Below, piece after piece: positions 1 through 10,349 of a stretch of 64,000 bases of DNA. Source of the stretch: Psococerastis gibbosa (taxonomy: Eukaryota; Arthropoda; Insecta; Psocodea; Psocidae); the NCBI GenBank assembly GCA_963971405.1, contig OZ020486.1, positions 10,253,419-10,317,418 on the forward strand, written 5' to 3'. Both the position numbers and the translations under genes were made by a program. The stretch's first letter is position 1, and every line of letters starts with the position of its first letter. The notes beneath the pieces were generated by a model that did not search any database, was not told where the DNA came from, and worked only from the letters and a program-made list of their open reading frames with translations.

Positions 1-8
1 ACGGTCCG

Positions 9-228
9 TCAAGAGCTGAAGCTCGGTGCGTCGTCGCCTCCTGGGTGTTGGGTCGGGGGACAGGGGTTGTCGTCGTGGTCACTTTCTTCGTCGTCGCTTT
101 CGTCGTTGTCAGGTGCTGGTTGTTGTTGCTGGTGCTGCTGCTGTTGTGGTTGCTGCTGGTGTTGTTGTTGTAGTTGTTGCTGGTGATGTTGTGGCTGCAG
201 CAGATCTGGCTGTTGTGGCTGCTGCAGG
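9..228 (-). CDS. last exon of an unknown Gln-rich, acidic protein (second copy of a duplicated exon)
   Basis: Read on the minus strand, the segment starts after a good 3' splice site (pyrimidine-rich tract ending in TTTTAG at 229-234) and runs open for 72 codons to a TGA at 9-11. The peptide begins LQQPQQPDLLQPQ, continues with long Gln runs, then an acidic block (PAPDNDESDDEESDHDD) and a short Pro/Gly/Ser tail. It is nearly the same as the upstream exon at 328-477, and splicing that exon to this one keeps the frame. No domain is recognised, and Gln-rich plus acidic low complexity is not diagnostic. The codon structure and matching splice sites favour a real exon, but a transcribed repeat cannot be ruled out. 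Confidence 0.45.
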
Positions 229-575
229 CTAAAACAGTGAAAATAGGCCGAATTATTACAGGTGCACAATATAATTGCAAAGGCCGGAGTCAGAGGACAA
301 AGCAGCAGAATCTGGGCGTGAACTTACCTCCTGGGTGTTGGGTGGGGGGACGGGGGAGGTTTGTCGTCGTCGTCGTCGTCACTTTCTTCGTCGTCGCTTT
401 CGTCGTTGTCCGGTGCTGGTTGGTGTTGTTGTTGCTGCTGCTCCTGCTCCTGTTCTTGTTGTTGTGGCTGCTGCAGGCTAAAACAGTGAAAATAGCAGAT
501 TTATTACAGGCGCACAATATAATTGCATAGGCCGGAGTCAGATGATTAAGTAGCAGAATCTGGGCGTGAACTTAG
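38..575. repeat. tandem duplication of about 248 bp containing the Gln-rich exon and its intron
   Basis: The blocks at 38-327 and 328-575 share the exon, the flanking intron with its acceptor, and the stretch ending in GTGAACTTA. The copies differ mainly in the lengths of the CAG/CAA and GAC runs. The third would-be donor (about 570) is mutated from GTAAGT to CTAAGT. Confidence 0.7.
328..477 (-). CDS. duplicated internal exon of the same Gln-rich, acidic protein
   Basis: This 150 bp exon is bounded on the minus strand by an acceptor ending TTTTAG (478-483) and a textbook donor, GAG|GTAAGT (donor at 322-327). It encodes 49 residues: LQQPQQQEQEQEQ, a Gln run, PAPDNDESDDEES, six Asp, then KPPPSPHPTPR. 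It enters with one base of a split codon and leaves with two, so it can be spliced to the next copy (AG+C gives Ser) or skipped without changing frame. The 99 bp intron at 229-327 separates the copies. Nothing is known of its function from the sequence. Confidence 0.45.
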
Positions 576-579
576 AAAC

Positions 580-1580
580 CGCTGTCGAAATATTCCGAGG
601 CACTACGTAGACTTCTAATACTGTATCTCGGAGGCTTCACAGCATAGTTTAGAAGCTAAATAATAATAATATTTATAAGAGATTAACTGAATCCCGTCCC
701 GTCAGCGAAGCTAATCAAGGCTGGCTATCGCAACAGAAGAATTGTCATAAAAATTTCAATTTTCACGTTGATGATTAATTCCCTCTTATTGCACATTTAT
801 AAATATAAATATTTTAATTTATATTTCTTAATTTCGCTTGAATAAATACTGTAAGTCAATGTGTAAGTTCAAAAATGTAGGTAACTTCAACAAATGGCTG
901 TTTGAAGGGGAAATGTTTCATATATCTCTCCTATATAGAACGTATCATTGAATATATATTACTAGTGTTATAGAACTCAAAAAGAACTATAATTTCCATA
1001 CAAAAATTTTCCTCTTCCTCTTCCAGTACCGGGGACAACGCTGGTCTGAAATACAAACAACGGATAAGTGATTACAATGTCCGATTCGGTACGATTCACC
1101 TTCACCCCATAGTCCTTTATGCTGAATTTCTTCAAAACAAATAGTCACTTAACACGCAAACGTTTCGAAGGGAAGACATTTTGTGGAGTACCGTTCTGGC
1201 AAAGGGCTACGATACTTCCAAACGTTTGGTCCACGTATCTTCGGTGGCACATCACGGCGTTGACTTGGAAGGTTGTAGGCATCTCAGAGACTCATGATTA
1301 AGTTACTGCCAGACAGTAAAATGTGTTTAAGGAAAAACAAATGTAGATTTGTTCCTTTTCATACCCGCATATAAGAATTATGAGCCTCACGATACCCCCA
1401 TTCCCAAAGTATAGAAATAACTGCATATGGTATAATGAGCTAAGTATATATTAAATATAAATGATTGTCTGGTATGTGAACTTTGATAGCTCTATGGATC
1501 TGGAATCAATGTAGTTTAAAATTTCGTTCTCTACATCTTTACCTAATGTGTCTCTAGCTTAATTAATATTTTGTAAGTTG
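580..1580. other. AT-rich stretch with no recognised gene
   Basis: About 1 kb of AT-rich sequence. A 60-codon frame on the plus strand at 1119-1301 has no recognisable domain. The right end may hold the 3' end of the P-element, but I could not identify its terminal repeat. Confidence 0.4.
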
Positions 1581-3089
1581 TCAGGGACCATTTCTTTGAA
1601 AACCTTGACAGCAATTTCCGTTATAGCCATAAAGATTCTTGCTGGGTAAGAGAGAGATTTCGTATTTATACGGAACTCTTTTCAGTTCTATAAACTCCTG
1701 GCCAGGGAGAACCTCCTCAGAAAACAAGGAGTCCAAACAGCCCGGGCAACCCTTGATTTCCTTCAACTTGGCAATTTCCTTGACGATGTAGCCGGTTACG
1801 TAAGGAAAAGCACCTTGTTCTGTAAATTTAACGGCATCAATCAATTTTAATCCGGAAACTATGTCATTCTCTTCTTTACTCAGGCAGACATGTCTACAGC
1901 CGGCTGGGTGTTCAACGTAGTACTCGGAATTTTCGGGCCTAGCCTAATAACAGTTTTTCCTACTTTTCCTGGAAACATAGACTGCTCATCAATTAATAAA
2001 TCGCTATTATCTTCTGCCCAATTGGAACTGGAATTGACTCCTTATTATTGGAAATAGGTTTTCAAGTGGATCTTGGCTGAAGTACCTGGTGCAGACAAAA
2101 TCCATACCTTTTTCAGTAACTAGATAGTGACAAATCTCTTTAAATGACCGAAGGGTTCTCAGCCATCCCTTGGTGAACCTTCCTTTCCTTGCATTGCCCC
2201 CCCCCCCCCCCCCGGCTATTAAATTATTTGAGCTATCTGAAAACACTCATTGCTTTGAGCCATATTGAATTGTGATAACTTTCTTTGCTATATGCTATTC
2301 GGAATGGTCTTCCCTTCAAATTTGTGACTGTTTTGGCATTAACGCTGTCAAACAACAAATTCATAAAATATATGAACTTTGCTGTATGAGCCGTATCTGG
2401 GGATATGTCAAATTTGGTTGACTTATAAAGCATGCCACTGTAAACAGAATTACTAAATATCTGAGCGGCATGTCTTACCTTCATTTTCGCGGGATTTTGT
2501 CAGGAATAATATGTTTATCAGTCAATTTTGGGGCTAGACGACAAAAACCCTTATCAGCGGCGTAAAAACCAGTCACATCATTCCATGAAGCAATTTTCTC
2601 ACGACCGAGGTAAAAAAATATATATATATATGTAAATAATATATATATAATATGTAAATAAATAATAAATTATTTCTAGTTGATTTAAGCATATGGGGAG
2701 GGTCAAAAATAATATGAACATTTCGATTATCCACACAAAAATAACCCAGATCATTAATCCCGCCAACAGTATTTAATAAGAGCTGATTGGCTGCAGAAAG
2801 ATTTTTAGCCCTTTGCTCACAGACGGTTGCTACAACCGTAAAACCGGCATCATATGCTTTTCGGATAATTAACATATTTGCACTTATCATAGAACTGGTA
2901 AAATAATAAGCCACTGGCATTTTCCAATTTGCCCTAATCCCCCTCAGTATGAAGACTAAAGCATGGTCAGTCAGTTTGCCCTGACGCCCTGTGGCTTCAG
3001 GACCGAAATCAACGAAACCGTCATAACGGCCCAATTTGTTATTGTATGTAATTGTTGGGGATACAGTGATTTCATCGTAAACGAGTGTA
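1581..3089 (-). pseudogene. P-element (THAP9-like) transposase, central and C-terminal part, decayed
   Basis: Minus-strand frames together give a P-element-type transposase. Near 3080 it starts LVYDEITVS, followed by YDGFVDFGPEATGRQ and the FDPPHMLKSTRNN block. An AT-rich insert of about 70 bp (about 2610-2680) follows, then EKIASWNDVTGFYAADKG, RLAPKLTDKHI, KMKVRHAAQIFS and LFDSVNAKT. A frameshift lies at a 15 bp C-run (2198-2212). After it come FVCTRYFSQDPLENLFPIIRS and a Cys-rich end (CPGCLDSLFSEE). The order matches P-element/THAP9 transposases. The coding sequence has at least two frame breaks and is dead. Its upstream part resumes at 6174, beyond the inserted pogo-like element. Confidence 0.85.
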
Positions 3090-3095
3090 GGGTAA

Positions 3096-3351
3096 GGGGG
3101 GGCAATGATCCGCAAAATGTACTCAAGAATTTTTTCCAGCTGACCATTTGCGGTAGCAGGAAATTTTTAGGTTTCGTCTGAATCTGTAACCCCTTGGCCA
3201 CTATTTGTTAATTTTAAAATGCATTTGCCATGTGGGTGATTGCGGTAAAAACAAGTTTTTTTGAAAACTAGCATTGCGGATCATTGCCCCGCAAAATGGG
3301 GTAATGATCCGCAACGATGAGGCAAAGATCCGCACTGCGGATTATTACCCC
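3096..3351. repeat. left subterminal motif array of pogo-like element 1
   Basis: Five copies of a 16 bp motif, consensus TGCGGATCATTACCCC in one orientation, lie at about 3098-3113, 3275-3290, 3298-3313, 3319-3334 and 3336-3351, in both orientations. A plausible role is binding of the pipsqueak-type helix-turn-helix of the encoded transposase; this is inference. Confidence 0.75.
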
Positions 3352-3408
3352 TGGCATAGGAAATTATTATAATCAGGTTGTTAACAATGTAATTAATTAA
3401 AAATATCG

Positions 3409-6010
3409 TTAACCTAGTATATTCTTATATTCATCCAAATTATTAGAGAAAGAAAGCATGCCTTTAAAACGGCCAGTGCTGAATAGCATAGGACGATTCA
3501 GTTTTTTCACGACGTCTTCCTCGGCTATAACACTTTCTTCTGAAGTCGGTAGAAATTTTATCATTTTTTCTGCCTTTTTTAGAAATCTGACAGTCCATCC
3601 TTCGTCCAATGTCTGATCAATTACTTCCGCCACAAACAAGCGGTACGACTTTTTACCATAGACTTTCACCAGGGCATAGTCGCCAGTCCCAATCTCTGCA
3701 TTCTCCTCTTCGTCACTATCTTCTGCCTCTTCAATACTGTCATCATGAAGAGACATATTTGTGTCCGACTGTGACGTATCAGAATCATGTGACGCAAATA
3801 CCAACCGCTTTCGGGCATGGCCTTCCTTTTTTTGGGCCTCCTTTTCAAGCCTTTTTTGGCGTGCCTCATTTTTTTCAGCCTCTTTTTCAACCTTCTTTTT
3901 TGCGCGTGCCTCATTCTTTTTAGCCTGTTCCATCTCAAACTGTTTTTTTTTCCTCCACTTGCTGCTCTAGTCGCTGTTTGTTTGGAGTTGACGTAAGAAT
4001 GGTCGACTTCATTCCTTTCTTGTTGCGTTTCCGTTTGACTGCCAGCTTCGGTAAAGGGATTATGTCGGCAGGAGACACCACTTTGGGGGGAACATTAACC
4101 GGGGTGGTATTTAAAATGTCAGTTTCATGAACTTGTTGCAATGCGACAGGGGGATCACCAATGTGTGAGGGTTCAGGAACTAGTGCAAATTCAACGGAAG
4201 AATCGGAATCTTCCATATGTGAGGGCCCAGGAACAGGAGAAATTGACGTAGGAAGTTCTTTTTCTTTGGTCGCTTCTTCTGACGGTCTCTGAGAAGGCTC
4301 TTCCCCCGGAAAATCAATCATACCCAGCCCTATATCTTCCTCATTCAGATCATCCTCAAAAGCTTGGTCCGTTACATCACTAGGAAGAAAATCGTCTTCA
4401 CTATAGACAGTCGGGTCTAATGGGAACACTCCTGTAACACTAAATGCCTTAGTCGCTTTCTCAACCGTTGCTGTTCTCTCGTATGCAGTTTTGAAAAGCT
4501 CTGCCACGTCACTTACTTTCATAGTCTCTCCTGGGTGTGATGACTGCCAGGAATCAGCAATGTTGTCGTAATGACTCTTTAGAGGTTTAAAAAAAAACCG
4601 ATCCAGGGGCTGAGTTTTATGGCTTGTATGAGGTGGTAGGGATAACATTATTACATGGTTTGTTTTGGCGTGAATCACGGCTTCCAAATTTATGTGAGAA
4701 ACATGGTTGTCCAAAATGAGAAGCACAGGCAAATCTTCGGTCGGCTTCGAAAATTTTAAAAAATGATTTATCCATAATATAAAAGTTTCTGAGTTCATGT
4801 AGCCTTTATCCGACACAGCCATAGCACAACCTGTGGGCCCCCTCTTTATTAGCTCAGTGTTTATCCGTTTCCTCCGAAAAATAAAAAATGGAGGCACGTA
4901 GCTGCCCATGGCACTCAGACAACAAGCCACGGACACTGTCTGCCCTTGCTCTCCACCGACAGCTTTCCCAACTTGTTTTTGACCCCTAGGGGTCACAATT
5001 TTCGGGATTTTTCCGGGTATGGTTTGAATGCCGGTTTCGTCCATATTGTAAATACGATCAGCGGTAAATTTATATTTGTCGTAGACTTCTTTTAAATTGT
5101 CAAAATATTTGTTGACTTGACCGCGGTTGAAACCCATCGTCCTGGCGATGCTGGTTTTTCTGGCTGTTCGGAGGGACAATTTATGCCGAGTCATGAATGG
5201 CATAGTAAAGTCTTTCCCCGCTGCCATTTTAGACTTTTGGAATGGATGGACAATATTGTTTAGCTCCGCAAAATGGTACAGAAGATAGGACAACGATTTA
5301 AAGGACAAGCCATACAGGCGTTTGTTCATGGTCGAACAATGTTCCAATAACTGCAGCTCTTGCTCTTCACTAAAAATTTTGGGCCTGCCTAATTTTTTGG
5401 CTCCGACCCCCTTTTTCAGCCTGTAACAAGCAAAAGTAAAAGTCAGAGAAATATTGAACATGGAGCATACATTCTATTAATTATAAAGGATATCAAAGAC
5501 TAATTTATAAGACATAACCTGTTACGGGCTGTTAGGTAACATAATTCAATGTGAACTGACCTCTTTCTCACTGTCGACTCGTCGAATCCCAATTGTTGTG
5601 CCACTTTTCTGATGGACATGCCACTGTCCTTCAGAATCCGAGCTTGCGACAGAAGCTCCTCTGTTAATGGCTTGGCTCCTGTTTTTTTCTTATAAGTCCT
5701 AAAATGATAAAAATATATTATTAACAAACTACAATGCTTTTGTCATTATTTTGGGGTAATGATCCGCATGCGGATTTTTACCCCTGAACACTGCGGATCT
5801 TAGCCCCATATCGCACCTTCAATGGAATGTGACAAGGGCAGGTTAATTACTCATTCTATTGGCAAAAATAGCTTTGCCACAGGTAGATTAAACATACACC
5901 CTAATAGTAAGTCAATTCTCAAGTTAATATATTGTTTAGATTCACCACTGCAATAGGTAATATATCAAAAAAAATTACGGAAAAATGAGTAAAAACTGTT
6001 CTTACCTCAT
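3409..6010 (-). CDS. pogo/Tigger-type DDE transposase with C-terminal SH3/Tudor-like tail (one frameshift)
   Basis: Spliced gene. Exon 1 at 6006-6010 is only ATGAG before a GTAAGA donor. Exon 2 at 5561-5698 encodes the pipsqueak-type helix-turn-helix (SMSIRKVAQQLGFDESTVRKR). Exon 3 starts at 5420 (LKKGVGAKKLGRPKIF). Acceptors ATTTTAG and TTACAG and donor GTCAGT keep the frame throughout. The DDE_1 core shows YNMDETGI, LLILDNHVSH and QPLDRFFFKPLK, so all three catalytic Asp are present. At an A-run near 3945 one extra base shifts the frame. The tail continues at 3409-3933 as a Lys/Glu-rich coiled coil, an acidic stretch, and a compact domain starting GDYALVKVYGKKSYRLFVAEV. Likely recently active. 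Confidence 0.85.
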
Positions 6011-6161
6011 GGTTTGCGCTATGTTTGTGTGTAGCAGACGATGTTTCGTAGCTGAGTTACAAACAATATGGCGCGTCAGAAACCAGTCTAAAACCACGAC
6101 AAAACGAGACGGTAGCTTCACAAAGTTCATGCGGATCATTACCCCGTGCGGATCATTACCC
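5753..6161. repeat. right subterminal motif array of pogo-like element 1
   Basis: Five copies of the TGCGGATCATTACCCC-type motif, at about 5753-5768, 5768-5783, 5791-5806, 6130-6145 and 6146-6161. They lie inside the first intron and just upstream of the start codon. The last two sit next to the terminal repeat. Confidence 0.75.
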
Positions 6162-6173
6162 CAATATACCCTA

Positions 6174-6445
6174 CATAGGCAATCTCCCGTTACCGTACCC
6201 TCACTTCGCTTCTTCAGTACCTCGAACATGAAATTAATAATTCCCACCTCAAAGGGAATTTTTCTTATTAACCTGGATAGTGTCGACTGGCTCGGCAATG
6301 GCATGGTTCGAGCCATCATTTTATAACTACACTTACTCTTCTTGAAGAGGGTTGCAGCACTGGCTTTTCCCTCAATTGACCATCGCCGGCTCGTTTTTTT
6401 CTTCCTTTTATTTTGGAACTCTCCCTTTAAAAAAAGTACGTTCCC
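6174..6445 (-). pseudogene. P-element (THAP9-like) transposase, upstream part, split off by the pogo-like insertion
   Basis: The minus strand from about 6440 encodes RRWSIEGKASAATLF, then CSYKMMARTMPLPSQSTLSR, FEVGIINFMFEVLKKRS and GDCLC, the typical P-element region before the catalytic domain. The reading frame runs into the TA at 6172-6173 and, after removing the insertion, continues as T-LVYDEITVS at 3088. Beyond about 6445 a stop or splice acceptor (TTAG) is met and the PLE follows, so the N-terminal THAP zinc finger is not in view. A plus-strand frame over this segment is an antisense shadow. Confidence 0.8.
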
Positions 6446-6468
6446 GGTCTAACCCCCTTCATCGATCG

Positions 6469-8528
6469 ATGCAGACTGGGGTAGGTCAAGGCCTCACGCC
6501 TTCAGCGCAGACACTCACTACACTACCCATCACAACACATAAATTCTATCCTCGTACCGTCAACTTATCTAACACGATTTTCAACACAAAAGAAATGGAA
6601 CTTCTCAACAAGGGCCTCAAGTATTGCCCCGATATAGGTCTAAACAAAAACACGTTAACCAACTTAATGTCAGACACTGAATTTAGCCTAAAAAACCACA
6701 ATAATGAAAAACACATAGCAGCAGATATTCTGAAAAACGTCAAACTTACACACAAAAACGATAACACTAAATCTATAAAAAAGAAACTAGCCCAAGATAA
6801 CCTTACACTCACCAAGGCGGATAAAGGAAATTCTATTGTCATTTTACCTACCCATGATTATGTTTCTAAAGTCTTAGACCTCATTTCTGATGAATCCACA
6901 TTCGTAAAACTTAAAGTAGACCCCACAAACAAATTCCAAAAAGCAACCAAAAAAGCCATTAAACAAAGCTCTAACACGATACCCCAAGATATAGCCTATA
7001 AATTTACCAACATGAACCCCGTAGCTCCTTCATTTTTTGGTCTGGTTAAACTTCATAAACCCAATCAACCTATCCGCCCAGTAGTTTCGTATAACAGTGC
7101 CCCAGCCAGCAAAGTAGCTAGTTTTCTCAACAAACACATTCGCGAGCTATCAAACTTCACACCCCGCCACAGCGTCAAAAACTCATTCGAGTTGGTTTCC
7201 CGCCTTAAGCACCTTTCCTTATCCAGCAATGCCAAACTCGTCTCTTTCGATGTCAAAAATCTGTTTACTAATATTCCCGTACCCGAAGTACGTAAAATAG
7301 TTGCCCAGTCACTCTATCACAATAACACCTCGAACAGCCTTATTTCTGAGACCCTCCTTCTGTTAGACACATGCACCCATCAAAACTATTTCCGCTTCGA
7401 ATCCGACTACTACCAACAAAAAATATGTCTACCTATGGGTTCTTCCCTTTCTCCCCTTCTTGCTGAAATTTTTATGGATAACTTCGAACACAAACTTCTA
7501 CACAATAAAAATCCCCTTGTTAAATGTATATCTTTCTGGACAAGGTATGTGGATGATATCTTCTGCATTTGGACAGGAAGTAACAGACAACTAGACAATT
7601 TCTTAAGTTTTATCAACACAATTCACCCAAAAATCCAATTTACCATGGAAGTAGAAGAAAACAACTCCCTGAACTTCTTAGACCTCACCATCACCAAAAA
7701 TAATAGTACCCTAGACTTCAAGATATTTCGTAAAGAAACCCATAGCGATAATATAATCCCTGTTGATTCTTCTCACCCATTCCAGCACAAACACGCAGCA
7801 TTCCATTGTATGATTTTTCGACTCCTTAACATCCCTATGAATCAAACCAACTATAATAATGAATTAAATACAATAAAACAAATTGCCCAAAATAACAATT
7901 TCAATCTCAACCTAATAGACAGAATCCTACGACATCACAAAATCAAACACAACCTCAAACTAATTTACCCCCCAGGGAGCTTAAACCCGGTAACCAATAA
8001 ATCATATTTCAGGATACAATACATAGAAAAAATCACAGAAAAAATTAGTAACCTCATTTCTTCTACAACAGACAAAACACCAGCAACAATTTGGCCAATA
8101 AACTCATGAACTGCAAAACCAAACCAGAAAAAGAAAAAGGCAATGGAGTTTATCGTCTAAATTGTAACGATTGTAACGCAATTTACATAGGCCAAACAGG
8201 CAGAAGCTTTAAAACTAGGGTCAGAGAACATATAACAGGTATAGGAGACACCAACACCAACAGCACATTCGCGAAACACCTTAACTCGGAAAACCACACA
8301 TTCGATCCTCACAATTGGACAGCCCTACACAAAATAAAGAAAAGTTACACTTTAAATTTTTTTGAAAATGTTGAAATCAAAAGAGCTTTACACAATAGGG
8401 AAAAATTAACAAACGACATAACATTCACACAATCATCCCCTCTAATAGATCTAGCTAGTAGGTTAGGAATAGGTAACCAGCCACGCCCCCTCCCACCCCC
8501 TCCTCCCCCCGCTCCCAGTCCTATATAA
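6469..8528 (+). CDS. Penelope-type reverse transcriptase with GIY-YIG endonuclease, one frameshift
   Basis: The RT part runs from about 6469 to 8090. Motifs seen are LTKADKGNSIVIL, FFGLVKLHK, LVSFDVKNLFTNIPV (motif A, catalytic Asp), ICLPMGSSLSPLLAEIFM, RYVDDIFCIW (motif C, VDD) and NSLNFLDLTI. The endonuclease part continues in another frame at 8091-8528: GVYRLNCNDCNAIYIGQTGRSFKTRVREH holds the GVY...YIG pair and the following Arg. Compared with the copy at 26040, a 13 bp deletion near 8075 causes the frameshift, so this copy cannot make the full enzyme. The chosen start, MQTGVGQG, is uncertain because the preceding frame lies in P-element sequence. Confidence 0.85.
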
Positions 8529-8622
8529 ACCAAGGTTTCCTCTCCCTAGTCACATTTGCATCTTCTCCTCGAGTTGAGCAAGTCTCAAATCGCAGATAAG
8601 GTGTAACTGTGCTAGTGGGTTT

Positions 8623-8661
8623 CCCTCTGTAGATGGCAGTTCTTGCCGAAAGCGCTCAGGG
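8623..8661 (+). ncRNA. hammerhead-like ribozyme fold in PLE copy 1 3' region
   Basis: The order fits a type I hammerhead. Helix I is CCCT (8623-8626) with AGGG (8658-8661). The core is CTGTAGA, then helix II GGCA/TGCC, GAAA, palindromic helix III AGCGCT, and C at 8657 as the expected cleavage site. Two deviations: the core has U where CUGANGA has A, and one extra U lies before helix II. Hammerheads are known in PLE ends. Activity here is doubtful. Confidence 0.5.
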
Positions 8662-8788
8662 TTTTATACTAACACAAGTGGGTTTCTTAGACAAAGTTAA
8701 TTTCTTAACGATTATTTGGGTTTTACTAATTCGGGTTGTTATAACAAGTTTTTCTAAAACTCTATGTTTTTCTTATTTTTTGTTTATG

Positions 8789-8945
8789 CCTTAGCAATTC
8801 GGACGGTGTGGCAAGTTGCCCGGTCTTGCTGAAATATAAAATTCTCGTTCGACGCTATCTTTGTAATGGAAGGCTTCAAACTGTCCTCCAAAATCTTAAT
8901 GTACGCCTCCCCATTAACATTACCCTCAAGAAAATGAAATACACC
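8789..8945 (-). pseudogene. mariner/Tc1-type transposase fragment
   Basis: On the minus strand 52 codons read GVFHFLEGNVNGEAY, then IKILEDSLKPSITK and FIFQQDRATCHTVRIAKA. The QQDRATCH block is the second catalytic Asp region of Tc1/mariner (DDE_3) transposases. The frame is open across the fragment but it is cut by the PLE at about 8787. Confidence 0.75.
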
Positions 8946-9841
8946 TGTGACGTTCAGTCAAAGTAAAAATAATTTAATAAGAAAAAGTTCATAGTTGGCA
9001 TTGGGGTTCGAAATTTGGAACACCAGAGTGTTTTGTGTGTTGATTTTGTGGTCAGGAAAATTATGAAGTATTTTTTATTTTTTATTACATACATAACATA
9101 GGTAGCTTAGAGAAAAAAACAGGGTCTGCGGGTGATCAAGCAAGGGGTTTGGCTTTGTGGGTGTGAAACGTCAGGGGGTGCGCACGATTTTCTACAAAAA
9201 TAGGCCACTTTCGGCCGCGTCATTATCTATTTAAAAAATTCAAACTACTTAAGGGTTTTTCCACATTTCTTTCTCTGTCCAGCCATATTATTTATAAGTG
9301 AAATTTAGTAATTTAGGCGTTGTCACGTTAAACTATCGCCTTTAAGCTGACTTTACAACCGACTTACAGACAACCAATATAATTAATGAAATGCTATTAT
9401 AATCTTAGCAACAATAACGTAAAATAATTGAATTGTTTATATACATGTTTATAATAATAAAAGCCTTTTGCTTAAAATTGATCTAATTTGACTTTACTTA
9501 ACCAATTTCTGTAAAGTTGTAAATATATTGTAGTAGATCATTTTTCGAAAAATGGTGTCATAAGGAAGTTTCACTTCTTTATACGCGTGTACACGCACGC
9601 TAATTTTTTTTCTGAAAAACGGCTCCAACGATTTCTTTTAAATGCACATATGGGCCATTCTACAAAACCTTGCTCATTTGCATAAATTTCTAGATATTAT
9701 TTTACACATCTTGGATTGAGCTGGAGAAATTTTTTTCTGTTAAATGGAAGTCTACTGCGTACATTATGTATAGTCATAACATTTTCCTACAGCTAATTAA
9801 GGTATTATAAATTTTTTTAAACTGTCATGTAATCGAAAAAA
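8946..9841. other. non-coding stretch with old repeat debris
   Basis: No gene seen. A short piece at about 9585-9655 (CGGCTCCAACGATTTCTTTT...) belongs to the dispersed family seen at 40330, 41980 and 62660. The rest is AT-rich. Confidence 0.5.
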
Positions 9842-10221
9842 TCATAAGTGTCACGGGACAATTCGACATATTGAGTCCAGATGTGGTGCATTGTTATCAC
9901 TTATCTACTGCAGAATATGTTTGTATACATGTCTATAGGAGCATTGGCTGATGAAAAAGGCTTTCAAAAAATCGTTAAATATCCTAAACATACTAAGTTA
10001 TAAGAAAATCGTCATAAGTGTCACATTTTTAATTTTTAAAATTGGAACTGTCTACGGAATACTAGTCCTATACACATCAAATAAAGTTTACCTTGAACTA
10101 TAAACTAATCTCAATGAAACTAACTCTTTTCATTTGCACTTAACTTAATTTCCGATGATTATATTAAAAAATACTATTAAATGTTACACTTATGACTGAG
10201 GCTGGCCGTTACACTTATGAC
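9842..10221. repeat. left motif array of the unclassified element
   Basis: Copies of GTCATAAGTGTCAC or GTTACACTTATGAC at 9842-9854, 10011-10024, 10183-10196 and 10208-10221. The first two are in one orientation and the last two in the other. Confidence 0.8.
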
Positions 10222-10349
10222 ACAAAATTAACACATTTTAGAAGGAAAAAATTTTAATTTCTCAAAATAAGGTAGATTTTTTCAACAGGAACAATTTTTT
10301 TTCATAAATAGGAACAAAATAGGTAACATAGGAGCTTGGTAACGTTTTC

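Larger units (their letters stand above)
3090..6171 (-). mobile_element. pogo-like (Tc1/mariner superfamily) DNA transposon 1, nearly complete
   Basis: The element is flanked by TA on both sides (3088-3089 and 6172-6173). Both ends begin GGGTA and read inward to a motif close to GGGGTAATGATCCGCA. It carries a three-exon transposase gene on the minus strand and about ten copies of that motif near the ends. Joining the two flanks at one TA restores the P-element frame, which confirms the boundaries. The element is about 3.08 kb. Apart from one homopolymer frameshift near 3945 it looks intact, so the insertion is fairly young compared with its host. Confidence 0.85.
6455..8786 (+). mobile_element. 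Penelope-like retroelement (PLE), copy 1
   Basis: A nearly full-length PLE: reverse transcriptase, linker, C-terminal GIY-YIG endonuclease, then a 3' region of about 260 bp with a hammerhead-like fold. It ends near GTTATAACAAGTTTTTCT and a T-rich tail. The 3' end matches the PLE at 24940-26745. The left boundary is approximate. It abuts P-element sequence on the left and a mariner fragment on the right. Confidence 0.85.

Noticed and set aside
26..530. Val-rich plus-strand frames over the Gln-rich exons
   Set aside because: Antisense reading of the CAG/GAC runs; the minus strand has splice sites and consistent phase.
6352..6455. N-terminal extension of the PLE reverse transcriptase frame
   Set aside because: Lies antisense to recognisable P-element coding sequence (RRWSIEGKASAATLF), so not native to the PLE.
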